Positions 1-8,368 of a stretch of DNA of 64,000 bases are shown piece after piece (position 1 is the stretch's first letter; each line of letters opens with the position of its first letter). The position numbers and the translations under genes were made by a program. Below the pieces are notes generated by a model. It had not been told where the DNA came from, ran no database searches, and saw nothing but the letters and a program-made list of their open reading frames with translations. The stretch spans positions 124,001-188,000 of the forward strand of contig JADFAD010000006.1 in NCBI GenBank assembly GCA_015665455.1, in the 5' to 3' direction. The stretch is from Oceanospirillaceae bacterium (GTDB taxonomy: Bacteria; Pseudomonadota; Gammaproteobacteria; Pseudomonadales; Litoribrevibacteraceae).

Positions 1-1189
1 TACCTTCCTTGTTGCCTGGGCCAATCAGCTGGTCAAATGACTGAGGCTTCTCTTTAGATTCAGCAGAAGTTACAAGACCGTTTACAGCCTTACGTGCATC
101 TTCAATTTTCACCGCCAATTCTTCGGCAACGTTGCCATTAGACACAGCAACTAGGTCTTTAATTGAAGCACCCTTCACTACGTCACCATTTGTGCGAGTG
201 TAACTGCCTAAATAAACGTTCTGAATGCCTTTAATGTTGTAGTAATGAGAGTAGTGAGTATTGTCACTGAAGCAATCATGTTCATCTTCCGGATCATTGG
301 CAACCAAAGCAACTCGCATACGCTCACCCGCAAGTTCACCACCAGCAAGTTCGCCAATACCTGTTAGTGCTTTCTTAATACCTACCTGACCTTCAGAAAC
401 CAACGTTGCACGGTAGTTCCCACCCACTTCAGGGTTCCACTGCGCAACCATGCTTTCAAGATCTTCAATCAACATATCCGTTGATACAGTAAGATACTGA
501 CCACGGCGAACACAAATGTTAGCATCTGACTTAGTTACACCACTGGTACATTCGGCACCGTTTACATAATCCGTAAACGAACGATTACCTGCCCCAAACT
601 CAGTGCCATTTAAATCCTGACCCCACAGTAGAAACTCAATTGCATGATAACCACGAGATACGTTAGCTTCACCACCACGAAGTTCATGCAAACTAGCGAT
701 TAATGAACTTGTGATGTTAGTAGTATCGACTTTTCCATCGTTATTAATATCAAGCTTATTGTTAGTAATTACAGAATAAGTAGCCGATTGATCAACCTCT
801 TCACCTTCTTCAATATTAGAAGCGCTACGGTTGTAATTCGGGTCAACGTAGTCAATTAGACCTTCATCCAAAGGCCAAGCGTTTAGATCGCCCTCCCAAT
901 CATCAACGTTACTATTACCAAAACGATATACTTCACTCTGCTGATAAGGAACACGTGATACTTTCCAAGCTTCACGAGCGGCATTAAGAGTCTTTTCAGA
1001 TGGATTAGCAATCAAAGAATCGACAGCAACCTTCAGTGATTGAGCTGTAGTTAGGGAGTCACTGTATACAGCAAATGCAATATCTGAGTAGTTTGTTAAT
1101 ACCGCCTCTTCAGTCGTTAAAGACTTACCAGCAACAGCCCAACTACCTGCAACTAAAATACCCGCACCCAACACTAACGATTTGTTCAT
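1..1189 (-). CDS. Imelysin family (peptidase M75-like) periplasmic protein, 3' end cut by window
   Basis: This gene reads leftwards off the window edge. About 396 codons are visible from an ATG at 1189. The N-terminus (MNKSLVLGAGILVAGSWAVAG) is a clear signal peptide, so the product is exported. The imelysin signature GxHxxE is present as GYHAIEFLLWGQD, followed by a long stretch with paired cysteines and acidic patches. Imelysin proteins (IrpA, EfeO and ICMP relatives) are iron-regulated periplasmic or outer-membrane proteins linked to iron or haem uptake; a peptidase activity has been claimed but is doubtful for many members. A Fur-like box sits 25-43 bases upstream of the start, which fits iron repression. 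The family call is firm; substrate and exact role are not readable here. Confidence 0.9.
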   Translation of the reverse strand, partial: MNKSLVLGAGILVAGSWAVAGKSLTTEEAVLTNYSDIAFAVYSDSLTTAQSLKVAVDSLIANPSEKTLNAAREAWKVSRVPYQQSEVYRFGNSNVDDWEGDLNAWPLDEGLIDYVDPNYNRSASNIEEGEEVDQSATYSVITNNKLDINNDGKVDTTNITSSLIASLHELRGGEANVSRGYHAIEFLLWGQDLNGTEFGAGNRSFTDYVNGAECTSGVTKSDANICVRRGQYLTVSTDMLIEDLESMVAQWNPEVGGNYRATLVSEGQVGIKKALTGIGELAGGELAGERMRVALVANDPEDEHDCFSDNTHYSHYYNIKGIQNVYLGSYTRTNGDVVKGASIKDLVAVSNGNVAEELAVKIEDARKAVNGLVTSAESKEKPQSFDQLIGPGNKEG

Positions 1190-1623
1190 TACCGTATCCT
1201 TATTAAAAACTTAAATAATGTTTATTATCATTTAGATTAACATTTTAAAAACACTGAATCAAAACTAAAGTAGTAAACATAAACTCAATCAAAATATATC
1301 GAGTGAAAATATTAATCAGTAATGTCTATACAGGTAAGAACTAAAAGAAGTTCTCACCCAACATCCAATCAGAACTCTATTTTTATAAATATACGACGAA
1401 CAACAAACGTCAACGGTGTTCAGCAAGCGTTTTTCATGTTAAAAAATAGGACGCGGCGCATACAGATAGGATCTCCAGGCCATATAAGTTCAAAAAACAA
1501 CCAATGGCTGGTATAAATATTGATCTTACGTCCCTGCTTTTTCACCGCACTGGTTATTCGGGACGAAAATTGTGATTTTCCGACCACCAATAACCACAAC
1601 AAAAGCTAACAAACGGAAAATAT
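1190..1623. other. Divergent intergenic region
   Basis: This 434-base AT-rich spacer separates the leftward imelysin gene from the rightward GGDEF-EAL gene. Besides the Fur-like box it holds a small stem-loop at 1333-1358 (six-base stem agaact/agttct extended by ggt/acc) and a short gaaaat/attttc hairpin at 1565-1580. I see no convincing small gene. The long leader before 1624 has no recognisable c-di-GMP riboswitch. Confidence 0.5.
1214..1232 (-). promoter_or_regulatory. Fur-box-like operator upstream of the imelysin gene
   Basis: On the minus strand this reads AATGATAATAAACATTATT. Against the 19-base Fur consensus GATAATGATAATCATTATC it matches 14 of 19 positions. It lies just upstream of the imelysin start codon, where a repressor would block RNA polymerase. 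The match was scored by hand; the functional role is inferred. Confidence 0.5.
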
Positions 1624-4524
1624 ATGCACTTTAATTTCATGGCGAATATCGCTTTATCCGCAGCTTGCTTGGTGTGGTTAATGATCAGTGCATACTATTT
1701 GTATTTTGGTTCTCTCAAACACCCCAAAATCACCAAGCGCGTCAGCACAGCGCTAGCATTTCATGGTGCTTTAATTGCGGCCCTTTCCTTATCGTCTCTA
1801 TTATCACTCCCTCAGTTCAGTCAATTGATCAACATTAGAAGCGAAATACCTCAAATGTTTTCTGGAATCATGGCCCTGACATTCGGTTTGCTCTCTATTG
1901 GATGGTTTCTTCCCAAAGCGTTACCAAGCTATTTACAAAGAGAAAAAGAACTTGAAACATCATTATCCGACACGACCAGTCATCTTAAGTCCCTGTACTC
2001 TATTTCACAGCAAGGCGTCATGCTGGTTTACTCGGATACATTTGAAGTGCAACAAGCAAACAATGAAGCAAAACGAGTCCTCAATTTAGTAAACCAAGAT
2101 ACAGAAAGCCTATCTTTGCCAATTACCATGAAAAATTATTTAGAGAATTGGTTAAGAAACGGACGATCGAGCAACATACTTAGCTTACCTTATGAACAAG
2201 GAACCCTTTCCCTTCATTTAGATATATCGTCATTTGCAATGGAAAAGTCTCCGGTTCTTCTTGTTCAATTCAAAGATATCGAAACACTGCCAGATAACCT
2301 CAAACGTCCAGATCAAAACGAACATTCCTTCGAAGTACAACTCATAGAGCGCTTCGACGAACTGATGAATATCCAAGCCAAAACGGCCTCCGATCTTGTT
2401 CATCAACTTGCGTCACGGTTATCAAGTTTTAGTCTTTTCAATTATGTATCGATTTTAGAGTCTGACAGTAAAAGCGAAACAACCAATGTCAGAGTCTTAT
2501 CAGACAAACATCAGCTACTTCAAAAAATCATCCTTAAAATAGATTTTGAAGAACGCATACTCGATGACAGCAATGGCATTCAGTTTTACAGCAGGATATC
2601 AGAACTCCAGCTACCAGAAGACCTATCAGAACTTGTGGGACAAAACAGCTCTCTCGCGGTCATCAATCTCGATGACCAACTTGAACGAAATTTCACAATT
2701 ATTTTATTCACACATAAAGCAAGCAAACTCAATAGCGCCGTATTAGCACTGGTTGACCAGCTGCGAACCCAAATATGCTATCGAATAAATCAACTTAGCC
2801 ACAGCTCCATTCAAAAACAAAATGTACTCCTTCAAAAGCAACTGACCAGTATTATCGAAAGCAGTGCAAATGCGATCATTCTGACCAACACAGACTTTAT
2901 GATTGAATACATAAACCCTAAACTTTGTGAAACAAGTGGCTACGACGAACAACAGTTGATAGGACGCCCTTTCAGTATTCTATGCCCAATTGAAGATAAT
3001 CCGCTAATACACAAAAGTATTCGAGATCATGTTATTTCTAAACAATCATGGCACGGCGAAGTCGTTCAAAGAGACCGCCAAGGATTACTTAGATGGAGCA
3101 ACCTTCAACTATCGTTTATGCACGATGAACAAGGTGAAATATCCCATTACATCCTGCACTTAGAAGACAGAACCGAGTTATATCAAGCTCAGGATGAGAT
3201 TAACCAGCTGACTCATTTCGACCCATTAACAAACTTACCCAACCGAAACTTACTGGCACTTAGAATTCAATCCGCACTTGAAGAAAATGCGCAGAAGCAA
3301 ATCTTGGCTCTGATGTACTTGGACTTAGATGGTTTTAAACACATCAACGATTCATTAGGCCATCAAAATGGGGATCGATTACTAAAAACCATTGCTGAAC
3401 GATTGAACGATCTACTCTCACCGGATGACACTCTTGCGAGATTAGGCGGAGATGAATTCGCCATTCTTCTCCCTGATGTATTAGCAAATGGATCAATTCT
3501 TGGCTTAGTTAATAACATACTGGAAACCGTATCACTCCCGACTCTAATCGCGGACAACTCCGTGGTTTTGACGGGAAGCATAGGAATAACCCTTTACCCT
3601 CAAGATGCTCAATCAGCGGAAGAGCTCCAGAAAAATGCCGATTTAGCGATGTACCAAGCTAAAAAAGAACAAGGCAACTCTTATCATATCTATACGCCAG
3701 ACCTAAACACGAAAGCGGTTAAACGACTGGACCTTGAACACAGACTACGGAAAGCGATTCAAAATGAAGAGCTTGATGTCTACTTTCAACCTCAAATTGA
3801 TATCAATACAAGTGAGATTATAGGTGCTGAAGCGCTCGTTCGCTGGAATGACCCCGAACGCGGCCCAATATCTCCAGCTCAATTCATACCGTTAGCGGAA
3901 GAAACGGGATTAATTGCTGACCTAGGAAGCTGGGTTCTGAAGCAATCTTGCATGCATACTCGTTCCTTCTTGCCTCATGTACAAGGTGAATTCAAGGTTG
4001 CCATCAACCTAAGTGCCTATCAATTTAAACGATCAGATCAACTCCTACAGGAGCTTGAGACAGCTTTACATGAAAATACGATTCCAGCAGAATGCATTGA
4101 ACTTGAGCTAACTGAAAGCATGTTGATGGAGAACGTTCAATCCACAAAAGAAACACTCAAGCTTCTCCACAAAAACGGTATTTCTCTTGCTATTGATGAC
4201 TTTGGTACAGGTTATTCATCATTAGCTTATTTAAAAGAATTCCCAATTGATAAACTAAAAATTGATCGATCATTTATCAAAGACGTGAACTTAAATAAAG
4301 ATGATGCCGCCATTACTTCAGCTGTCATTGCAATGGCCCATAAACTTGGGCTGTTTGTTCTTGCTGAAGGGGTGGAAAATAGCAGCCAGCTCCAATTTTT
4401 ATTGGAACATAAGTGTGACGCTATGCAGGGCTTCTACTACAGCAAAGCCATTCCTGCGAATGAATTTATCGAGCTATTAACTCAAGAAGAATATACGCCA
4501 GATTTACTCCGAGGACTTCAGTAA
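1624..4524 (+). CDS. Membrane-anchored PAS-GGDEF-EAL cyclic-di-GMP protein
   Basis: A 966-residue inner-membrane protein for c-di-GMP turnover. Three hydrophobic helices lie in the first 100 residues. A long soluble region follows (about 230-390, possibly GAF-like), then a PAS domain (about 405-520), GGDEF (about 529-690) and EAL (about 700-950). The cyclase motif is intact (RLGGDEF, GGDEF at 608-612). The phosphodiesterase motif is also intact (EALVRW, EAL at 736-738) with DDFGTGYSS downstream. Both activities are therefore possible; many such dual proteins act mainly as phosphodiesterases. The stop is followed three bases later by the GTG of trmO, so the two are probably co-transcribed. The signal sensed is unknown. 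Confidence 0.93.
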   Translation: MHFNFMANIALSAACLVWLMISAYYLYFGSLKHPKITKRVSTALAFHGALIAALSLSSLLSLPQFSQLINIRSEIPQMFSGIMALTFGLLSIGWFLPKALPSYLQREKELETSLSDTTSHLKSLYSISQQGVMLVYSDTFEVQQANNEAKRVLNLVNQDTESLSLPITMKNYLENWLRNGRSSNILSLPYEQGTLSLHLDISSFAMEKSPVLLVQFKDIETLPDNLKRPDQNEHSFEVQLIERFDELMNIQAKTASDLVHQLASRLSSFSLFNYVSILESDSKSETTNVRVLSDKHQLLQKIILKIDFEERILDDSNGIQFYSRISELQLPEDLSELVGQNSSLAVINLDDQLERNFTIILFTHKASKLNSAVLALVDQLRTQICYRINQLSHSSIQKQNVLLQKQLTSIIESSANAIILTNTDFMIEYINPKLCETSGYDEQQLIGRPFSILCPIEDNPLIHKSIRDHVISKQSWHGEVVQRDRQGLLRWSNLQLSFMHDEQGEISHYILHLEDRTELYQAQDEINQLTHFDPLTNLPNRNLLALRIQSALEENAQKQILALMYLDLDGFKHINDSLGHQNGDRLLKTIAERLNDLLSPDDTLARLGGDEFAILLPDVLANGSILGLVNNILETVSLPTLIADNSVVLTGSIGITLYPQDAQSAEELQKNADLAMYQAKKEQGNSYHIYTPDLNTKAVKRLDLEHRLRKAIQNEELDVYFQPQIDINTSEIIGAEALVRWNDPERGPISPAQFIPLAEETGLIADLGSWVLKQSCMHTRSFLPHVQGEFKVAINLSAYQFKRSDQLLQELETALHENTIPAECIELELTESMLMENVQSTKETLKLLHKNGISLAIDDFGTGYSSLAYLKEFPIDKLKIDRSFIKDVNLNKDDAAITSAVIAMAHKLGLFVLAEGVENSSQLQFLLEHKCDAMQGFYYSKAIPANEFIELLTQEEYTPDLLRGLQ

Positions 4525-4527
4525 GCA

Positions 4528-5253
4528 GTGAAAGAAACACAACCCGCATCGCTCACTATTGAGCCAATAGGCACTACCCACTCCCCCTTCAAGCAAAAGT
4601 TCGGAATCCCCAGGCAACCTGGCTTGGCAAAACATTCTCTGGGCTATATAGAAATGCATCCTAAATATTCAAGGCCTGAAGCGTTCGACGGAATCGAACA
4701 ATTCTCTCATCTTTGGATCGAATTCTTCTTCCATGAAACAGCAAGTAAGGACTGGAAAGCAAGCGTTCGCCCTCCCCGCTTAGGTGGAAATAAAAAACTG
4801 GGTTGCTTCGCCACTCGAACCAACTTCAGGCCGAATAATATAGGACTATCAGTCGTAAAGTTTGAAAAGATAGACATCTCAAACGGTAAAATAAAACTCT
4901 ATATATCCGGCCATGATCTATTAGATCAGACCCCTATCATCGACATTAAACCGTATATTCCATACAGCGATATTATCACTGATGCTTCAGCCGGATTATT
5001 TGAAGAAGCTCCGTCCTCTAAACTTACTATTGAGTTTACAGATAACGCAAACCTTCAATTGCAGCAAGCAGCAACGCATTATCCAAAACTAAAGAAACTG
5101 ATCAAAGAAGTGTTAGAACAAGACCCAAGACCCGCGTATATGAAAGAGAAGCCAAACAGAGAAGGGTTTACGATCAGACTTTATAATATAGACATTAAAT
5201 GGACATTCAATGATGGGACAATCACAGTCATTGAACTAATAGAACTCAACTAA
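4528..5253 (+). CDS. trmO: tRNA (N6-threonylcarbamoyladenosine37-N6)-methyltransferase TrmO
   Basis: 241 residues, close to E. coli TrmO (YaeB/TsaA, about 235). It methylates t6A37 of certain threonine tRNAs to m6t6A using SAM. Typical family features are the N-terminal IEPIGTTHSPF, GIPRQPG, FSHLWIEFFFH, GCFATRTNFRPNNIGLS and the C-terminal RPAY segment followed by a small C-terminal lobe. The start is GTG, with GAGGA about a dozen bases upstream and no better in-frame ATG nearby. It follows the GGDEF-EAL gene by three bases, and a VanZ-like gene follows after 23 bases, so all three may share a transcript. Confidence 0.93.
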   Translation: MKETQPASLTIEPIGTTHSPFKQKFGIPRQPGLAKHSLGYIEMHPKYSRPEAFDGIEQFSHLWIEFFFHETASKDWKASVRPPRLGGNKKLGCFATRTNFRPNNIGLSVVKFEKIDISNGKIKLYISGHDLLDQTPIIDIKPYIPYSDIITDASAGLFEEAPSSKLTIEFTDNANLQLQQAATHYPKLKKLIKEVLEQDPRPAYMKEKPNREGFTIRLYNIDIKWTFNDGTITVIELIELN

Positions 5254-5276
5254 CTTAGCCTAACCATTAATCCACT

Positions 5277-5639
5277 ATGAACTTAAACTTACGCACGTGC
5301 TATCGCTTCGCTTTTATATCCGCCATGCTGACCACCTTGATAATTTGCCTTATCCCAATCAGTCATGCTGGTCCAATCAATCACTTTGATAAAATTGTAC
5401 ATACAGCCAACTACCTAATTCTGAGTGGGCTAGCGTGGAACGCATACCCGTCACAACAAAGTTTTTTTAAAACGCACCTTCCTTACATTTTTACTTTTGG
5501 AATCTTCATTGAAATTGCCCAAGGGTTCACTGAGTACCGAACCTTTTCTTGGCTGGATATGTTGGCAAACCTATCCGGTGTCATTCTGTTTGGCATCCTA
5601 TTAAAGATTAAACACAGGCAAAGTCCATCTACTAACTGA
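5277..5639 (+). CDS. VanZ-like small membrane protein
   Basis: 120 residues with about four transmembrane helices. The VanZ-family pattern is visible: FDKIVH near residues 36-41, FIEIAQGFTEYRTFSWLDMLAN in the middle, then a final glycine-rich helix and a basic tail. VanZ in enterococci gives low-level teicoplanin resistance, but the widespread short homologues in Gram-negatives have no settled function, so no resistance role should be assumed. It sits between trmO and a helicase gene on the same strand. Confidence 0.8.
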   Translation: MNLNLRTCYRFAFISAMLTTLIICLIPISHAGPINHFDKIVHTANYLILSGLAWNAYPSQQSFFKTHLPYIFTFGIFIEIAQGFTEYRTFSWLDMLANLSGVILFGILLKIKHRQSPSTN

Positions 5640-5708
5640 CCTAATCAGGCCGCTGGTATATACTTCCCATCTTATTCTCAAATTTATAATGGATGGGTCT
5701 ACCCTTTA

Positions 5709-6971
5709 ATGACTACCAACGAAACAGCCAACTTTAAAAATTTCCCTTTAAACCGCGAGCTTACTCGAGCATTAAGTGTTAACGGTTATCGCTCACCTAC
5801 CCCAATTCAAGAAGCGGTCATAGGTGACATCATTGAAGGGCATGATGTAATTGGTTGTGCACGTACTGGCTCAGGTAAATCCCTCGCATTTATGCTCCCT
5901 GTTGCTCAACGCCTTCTTACACCAGCTGAACGCAATGTCCGTGGGCCAAGGGTTTTGATTTTAAGCCCTACTCGTGAATTAGCACATCAACTCTATAAGA
6001 AAGCGAAAGAATTACTTACGTTTACAAGCTTGCGATGCGAACTCATGACAAACGCCTCAAGCTATAAAGACCAAGAAAAATTCCTTAAAAAGCCCATAGA
6101 TATTCTGGTCGCAACCCCCGGCCGCCTGATTGACCACTCTCAAAACGGCAAAGTAAATTACAGTCGATTAGAAGTATTAATTTTAGATGAAGCAGATCGC
6201 ATGTTGGACATGGGCTTCAGGGATGACATTGAATACCTTATTGAGCAGTGTCCAGAATCCAAACAGACATTACTTTTCTCTGCAACACTTGATCATCCAG
6301 AAACACTCACCATTGCCCGAAGTGTGATGTCCGCGCCTAAAGAACACATCGTGGATCGAGTTGATCAACCACTGGAAAACATTAAAGAACATTTTTATCG
6401 TTTAAAAGGCATCATTCAAAAGTTCGATTTACTCAGCCATCTAATCAAAACTCAGCCAACCTCTAAAAGCATTGTATTCATCACTTCCCGAGCAGCCGTA
6501 GATCAATTATCAACACGATTAGAAGCGTTGAGCCTTCCCGTCGTTTCTCTGCATGGAAAAATGGCAAAATCGGAACGCAATGATGCCATGTTAAAGTTTA
6601 AAAGCATGGCAAACGGTACGTTAGTGACGACCGACTTGGGTGCTAGAGGGTTAGATGTACTGGATGTAACTCGAGTAATTAACTTTGATATGCCAACTAA
6701 GCCAGAAGATTACGTGCATAGAATTGGTCGAACAGGACGCCTTGAGCGAAAAGGAACGGCGATCTCTTTTGCCTCAGTAGGTAAAGACACTGAGTCCCTT
6801 GAAGCAATTAAAGCCTATTTAGGTCGTCATATTTTCTTAGAAAATGACCCCCTTGCACCTATTAAGAATAAAAACACAAAGAAACCTTTTAAAAAGCCTG
6901 CAGTGAAGAAGCCAAAACGCGGTAACTTCAAAGGCAGTGAAGATGGCTTATCGCCATTTAAGAAAAAGTAA
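5709..6971 (+). CDS. ATP-dependent DEAD-box RNA helicase, SrmB/RhlE-like
   Basis: 420 residues with the full DEAD-box set: Q motif (SPTPIQEAVI), Walker A (ARTGSGKS), PTRELA, TPGR, DEAD at 160-163, SAT, and in the second lobe ARGLDV and HRIGRTGR. A lysine-rich tail (about 380-420) probably binds RNA. These helicases remodel RNA in ribosome assembly or decay. The DEADRMLDMGF and INFDMPTKPEDYVHRIGRTGR stretches resemble SrmB and RhlE, but I cannot decide between them, so no symbol is given. A bidirectional terminator follows directly. Confidence 0.93.
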   Translation: MTTNETANFKNFPLNRELTRALSVNGYRSPTPIQEAVIGDIIEGHDVIGCARTGSGKSLAFMLPVAQRLLTPAERNVRGPRVLILSPTRELAHQLYKKAKELLTFTSLRCELMTNASSYKDQEKFLKKPIDILVATPGRLIDHSQNGKVNYSRLEVLILDEADRMLDMGFRDDIEYLIEQCPESKQTLLFSATLDHPETLTIARSVMSAPKEHIVDRVDQPLENIKEHFYRLKGIIQKFDLLSHLIKTQPTSKSIVFITSRAAVDQLSTRLEALSLPVVSLHGKMAKSERNDAMLKFKSMANGTLVTTDLGARGLDVLDVTRVINFDMPTKPEDYVHRIGRTGRLERKGTAISFASVGKDTESLEAIKAYLGRHIFLENDPLAPIKNKNTKKPFKKPAVKKPKRGNFKGSEDGLSPFKKK

Positions 6972-6994
6972 CAATTACTTTTTCCTGAATTAAA

Positions 6995-7021
6995 AAAGCC
7001 AGTGGGGTAACCACTGGCTTT
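6995..7021. terminator. Bidirectional rho-independent terminator
   Basis: An 11-base perfect stem (aaagccagtgg/ccactggcttt) with loop ggtaa, A-rich on the left and T-rich on the right. It lies between two convergent genes and can serve both strands. Confidence 0.85.
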
Positions 7022-7042
7022 AGAAAGCTAGAACGAATTAAC

Positions 7043-7399
7043 TCACCGGATAACTTTCTTTAAAGCACGGCCTGCTGGCCCTTCGATATACTCTATCGGC
7101 TGATCAAACATCGCTTTCGATTCATCGTCACAAGCCGTCATATCGACCTCAAGACCCGACTCTCCTTTGCGTAAAATCAGCTCAGAACCTTCGCCCTTAT
7201 CAGCAACAAAAACAGCATCAGCACGAATCATCGCTTGATACTTACCTTGAATGACTGTTTGGTAAACGTTATGACAAGAACCGTACAACGCCTGATCCTT
7301 ATCCAGTAGCTGCATATCATCACTGCAACCAGATAGAGCAAAGACGCTAACAAGTCCTAAACAGCACACCTTAAATTGAAACCCACCCACTAAATCCAC
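7043..7399 (-). CDS. Small putative lipoprotein, function unknown
   Basis: 118 residues. A hydrophobic N-terminus ends in a lipobox (FALSGC, Cys25), so it is probably lipid-anchored in the envelope. The mature part is short, acidic and rich in charged residues, with two further cysteines (SCHNV and TACDD) that could form a disulphide. I recognise no family. The start is GTG and shares one base with the TAG stop of the upstream lipoprotein gene, implying translational coupling. A downstream valine or leucine start cannot be excluded. Confidence 0.7.
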   Translation of the reverse strand: MDLVGGFQFKVCCLGLVSVFALSGCSDDMQLLDKDQALYGSCHNVYQTVIQGKYQAMIRADAVFVADKGEGSELILRKGESGLEVDMTACDDESKAMFDQPIEYIEGPAGRALKKVIR

Positions 7400-8118
7400 T
7401 ACTTTAACTCCTTACAATTGCCCCATTTACAGGCAATGACTACAGATTCATTCTTACAACTTCCTTGATAAACTTCATCAGGCCATTTCGATATAAGTGC
7501 GCTTACCTCTCCTCGCTTACAACCTTTCTTTGCCCAAAGTTTTTCAACTAAGTACATAGAGCGGCCCGACCTTGGCGCATCTTTGATAATTGCTTTCTGC
7601 AACGCCAATCGCTGTTCTTTTACCGAGCGTTCGCTTTTTAGATCACTCAATTGTGCAGCCATCTGAGGGTTAATTTTTACTAAATCAAACACCCCCTGCT
7701 TGTATTGATTCAAGGTTGTCATACAAACCGCTCGTTTTTCATCCGGCTCAACACCAATTACGTTATTCGCCTGCAATTCCGCTTTCTGAACTGCGGCATA
7801 TACCATTTGCTGGGACATTGACGTTGCCCCTTCCCAATTGCCTTGATTAAACATTGCCATATGATAGGTAAAGTGATCATCAGCAGAGTTAATTAATTCA
7901 CCGTTTCTATTATGCCAATCACGAACAGTGTAGTTTGCAGCTGCTTCGAGAATCCCATCCAACTGAGCACAATCAGCCGAAATAAGGCGTAACTTCACTT
8001 CTTCTGTGATGGCCCATTGAACAGCTTGTTGTTGACGCTCGGTTTCTGAAATCACTTTTTGTGGGGCCGCGCACCCTACTAATGAAAGTAAAGCTGCGAA
8101 GAGAACGAGTATTCTCAT
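7399..8118 (-). CDS. Putative lipoprotein, function unknown
   Basis: 239 residues starting MRILVLFAALLSLVGC, a short signal peptide with a lipobox (LVGC, Cys16). The mature part is mostly helical-looking with scattered cysteines near its end (KKGCKRG, GSCKN, IACKWGNCK), an unusual cluster that may form disulphides in the periplasm. No family is recognised. It is the first gene of a two-gene lipoprotein operon; the second begins inside its stop codon. Confidence 0.72.
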   Translation of the reverse strand: MRILVLFAALLSLVGCAAPQKVISETERQQQAVQWAITEEVKLRLISADCAQLDGILEAAANYTVRDWHNRNGELINSADDHFTYHMAMFNQGNWEGATSMSQQMVYAAVQKAELQANNVIGVEPDEKRAVCMTTLNQYKQGVFDLVKINPQMAAQLSDLKSERSVKEQRLALQKAIIKDAPRSGRSMYLVEKLWAKKGCKRGEVSALISKWPDEVYQGSCKNESVVIACKWGNCKELK

Positions 8119-8299
8119 AAGTTCCTCAGGAATTCGTCTATTAATTTTTTATAAGTACATTAGATTATAACAAGTTTTCCTATTCTTATTAGCAACAATA
8201 TCACACACTTAGCCGATGAACTTTTTAAAGTTTCTTTGTTCAAAGAATTAAGTAATATAACCCCTCCAATCATTTTTCATTTTAGACATTAACGTTATA

Positions 8300-8340
8300 T
8301 TGATTGTAATCATTAACTGGACAGGTTATCCCTATAGAAT
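8300..8340 (+). promoter_or_regulatory. FNR/Anr-type promoter of ackA-pta
   Basis: TTGAT-TGTA-ATCAT (8300-8313) matches the FNR/Anr consensus TTGAT-N4-ATCAA at 9 of 10 positions. A -10-like TAGAAT lies at 8335-8340. A start site near 8347-8348 would place the FNR centre at about -41, the class II activator position. ackA begins about 20 bases further on. Confidence 0.65.
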
Positions 8341-8368
8341 GCCCACCAAAATGAGTAACAAGTAAGGT

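Noticed and set aside
1322-1516. 64-codon plus-strand ORF in the first intergenic region
   Set aside because: No ribosome site, basic low-complexity composition, and a competing minus-strand frame; both look random.
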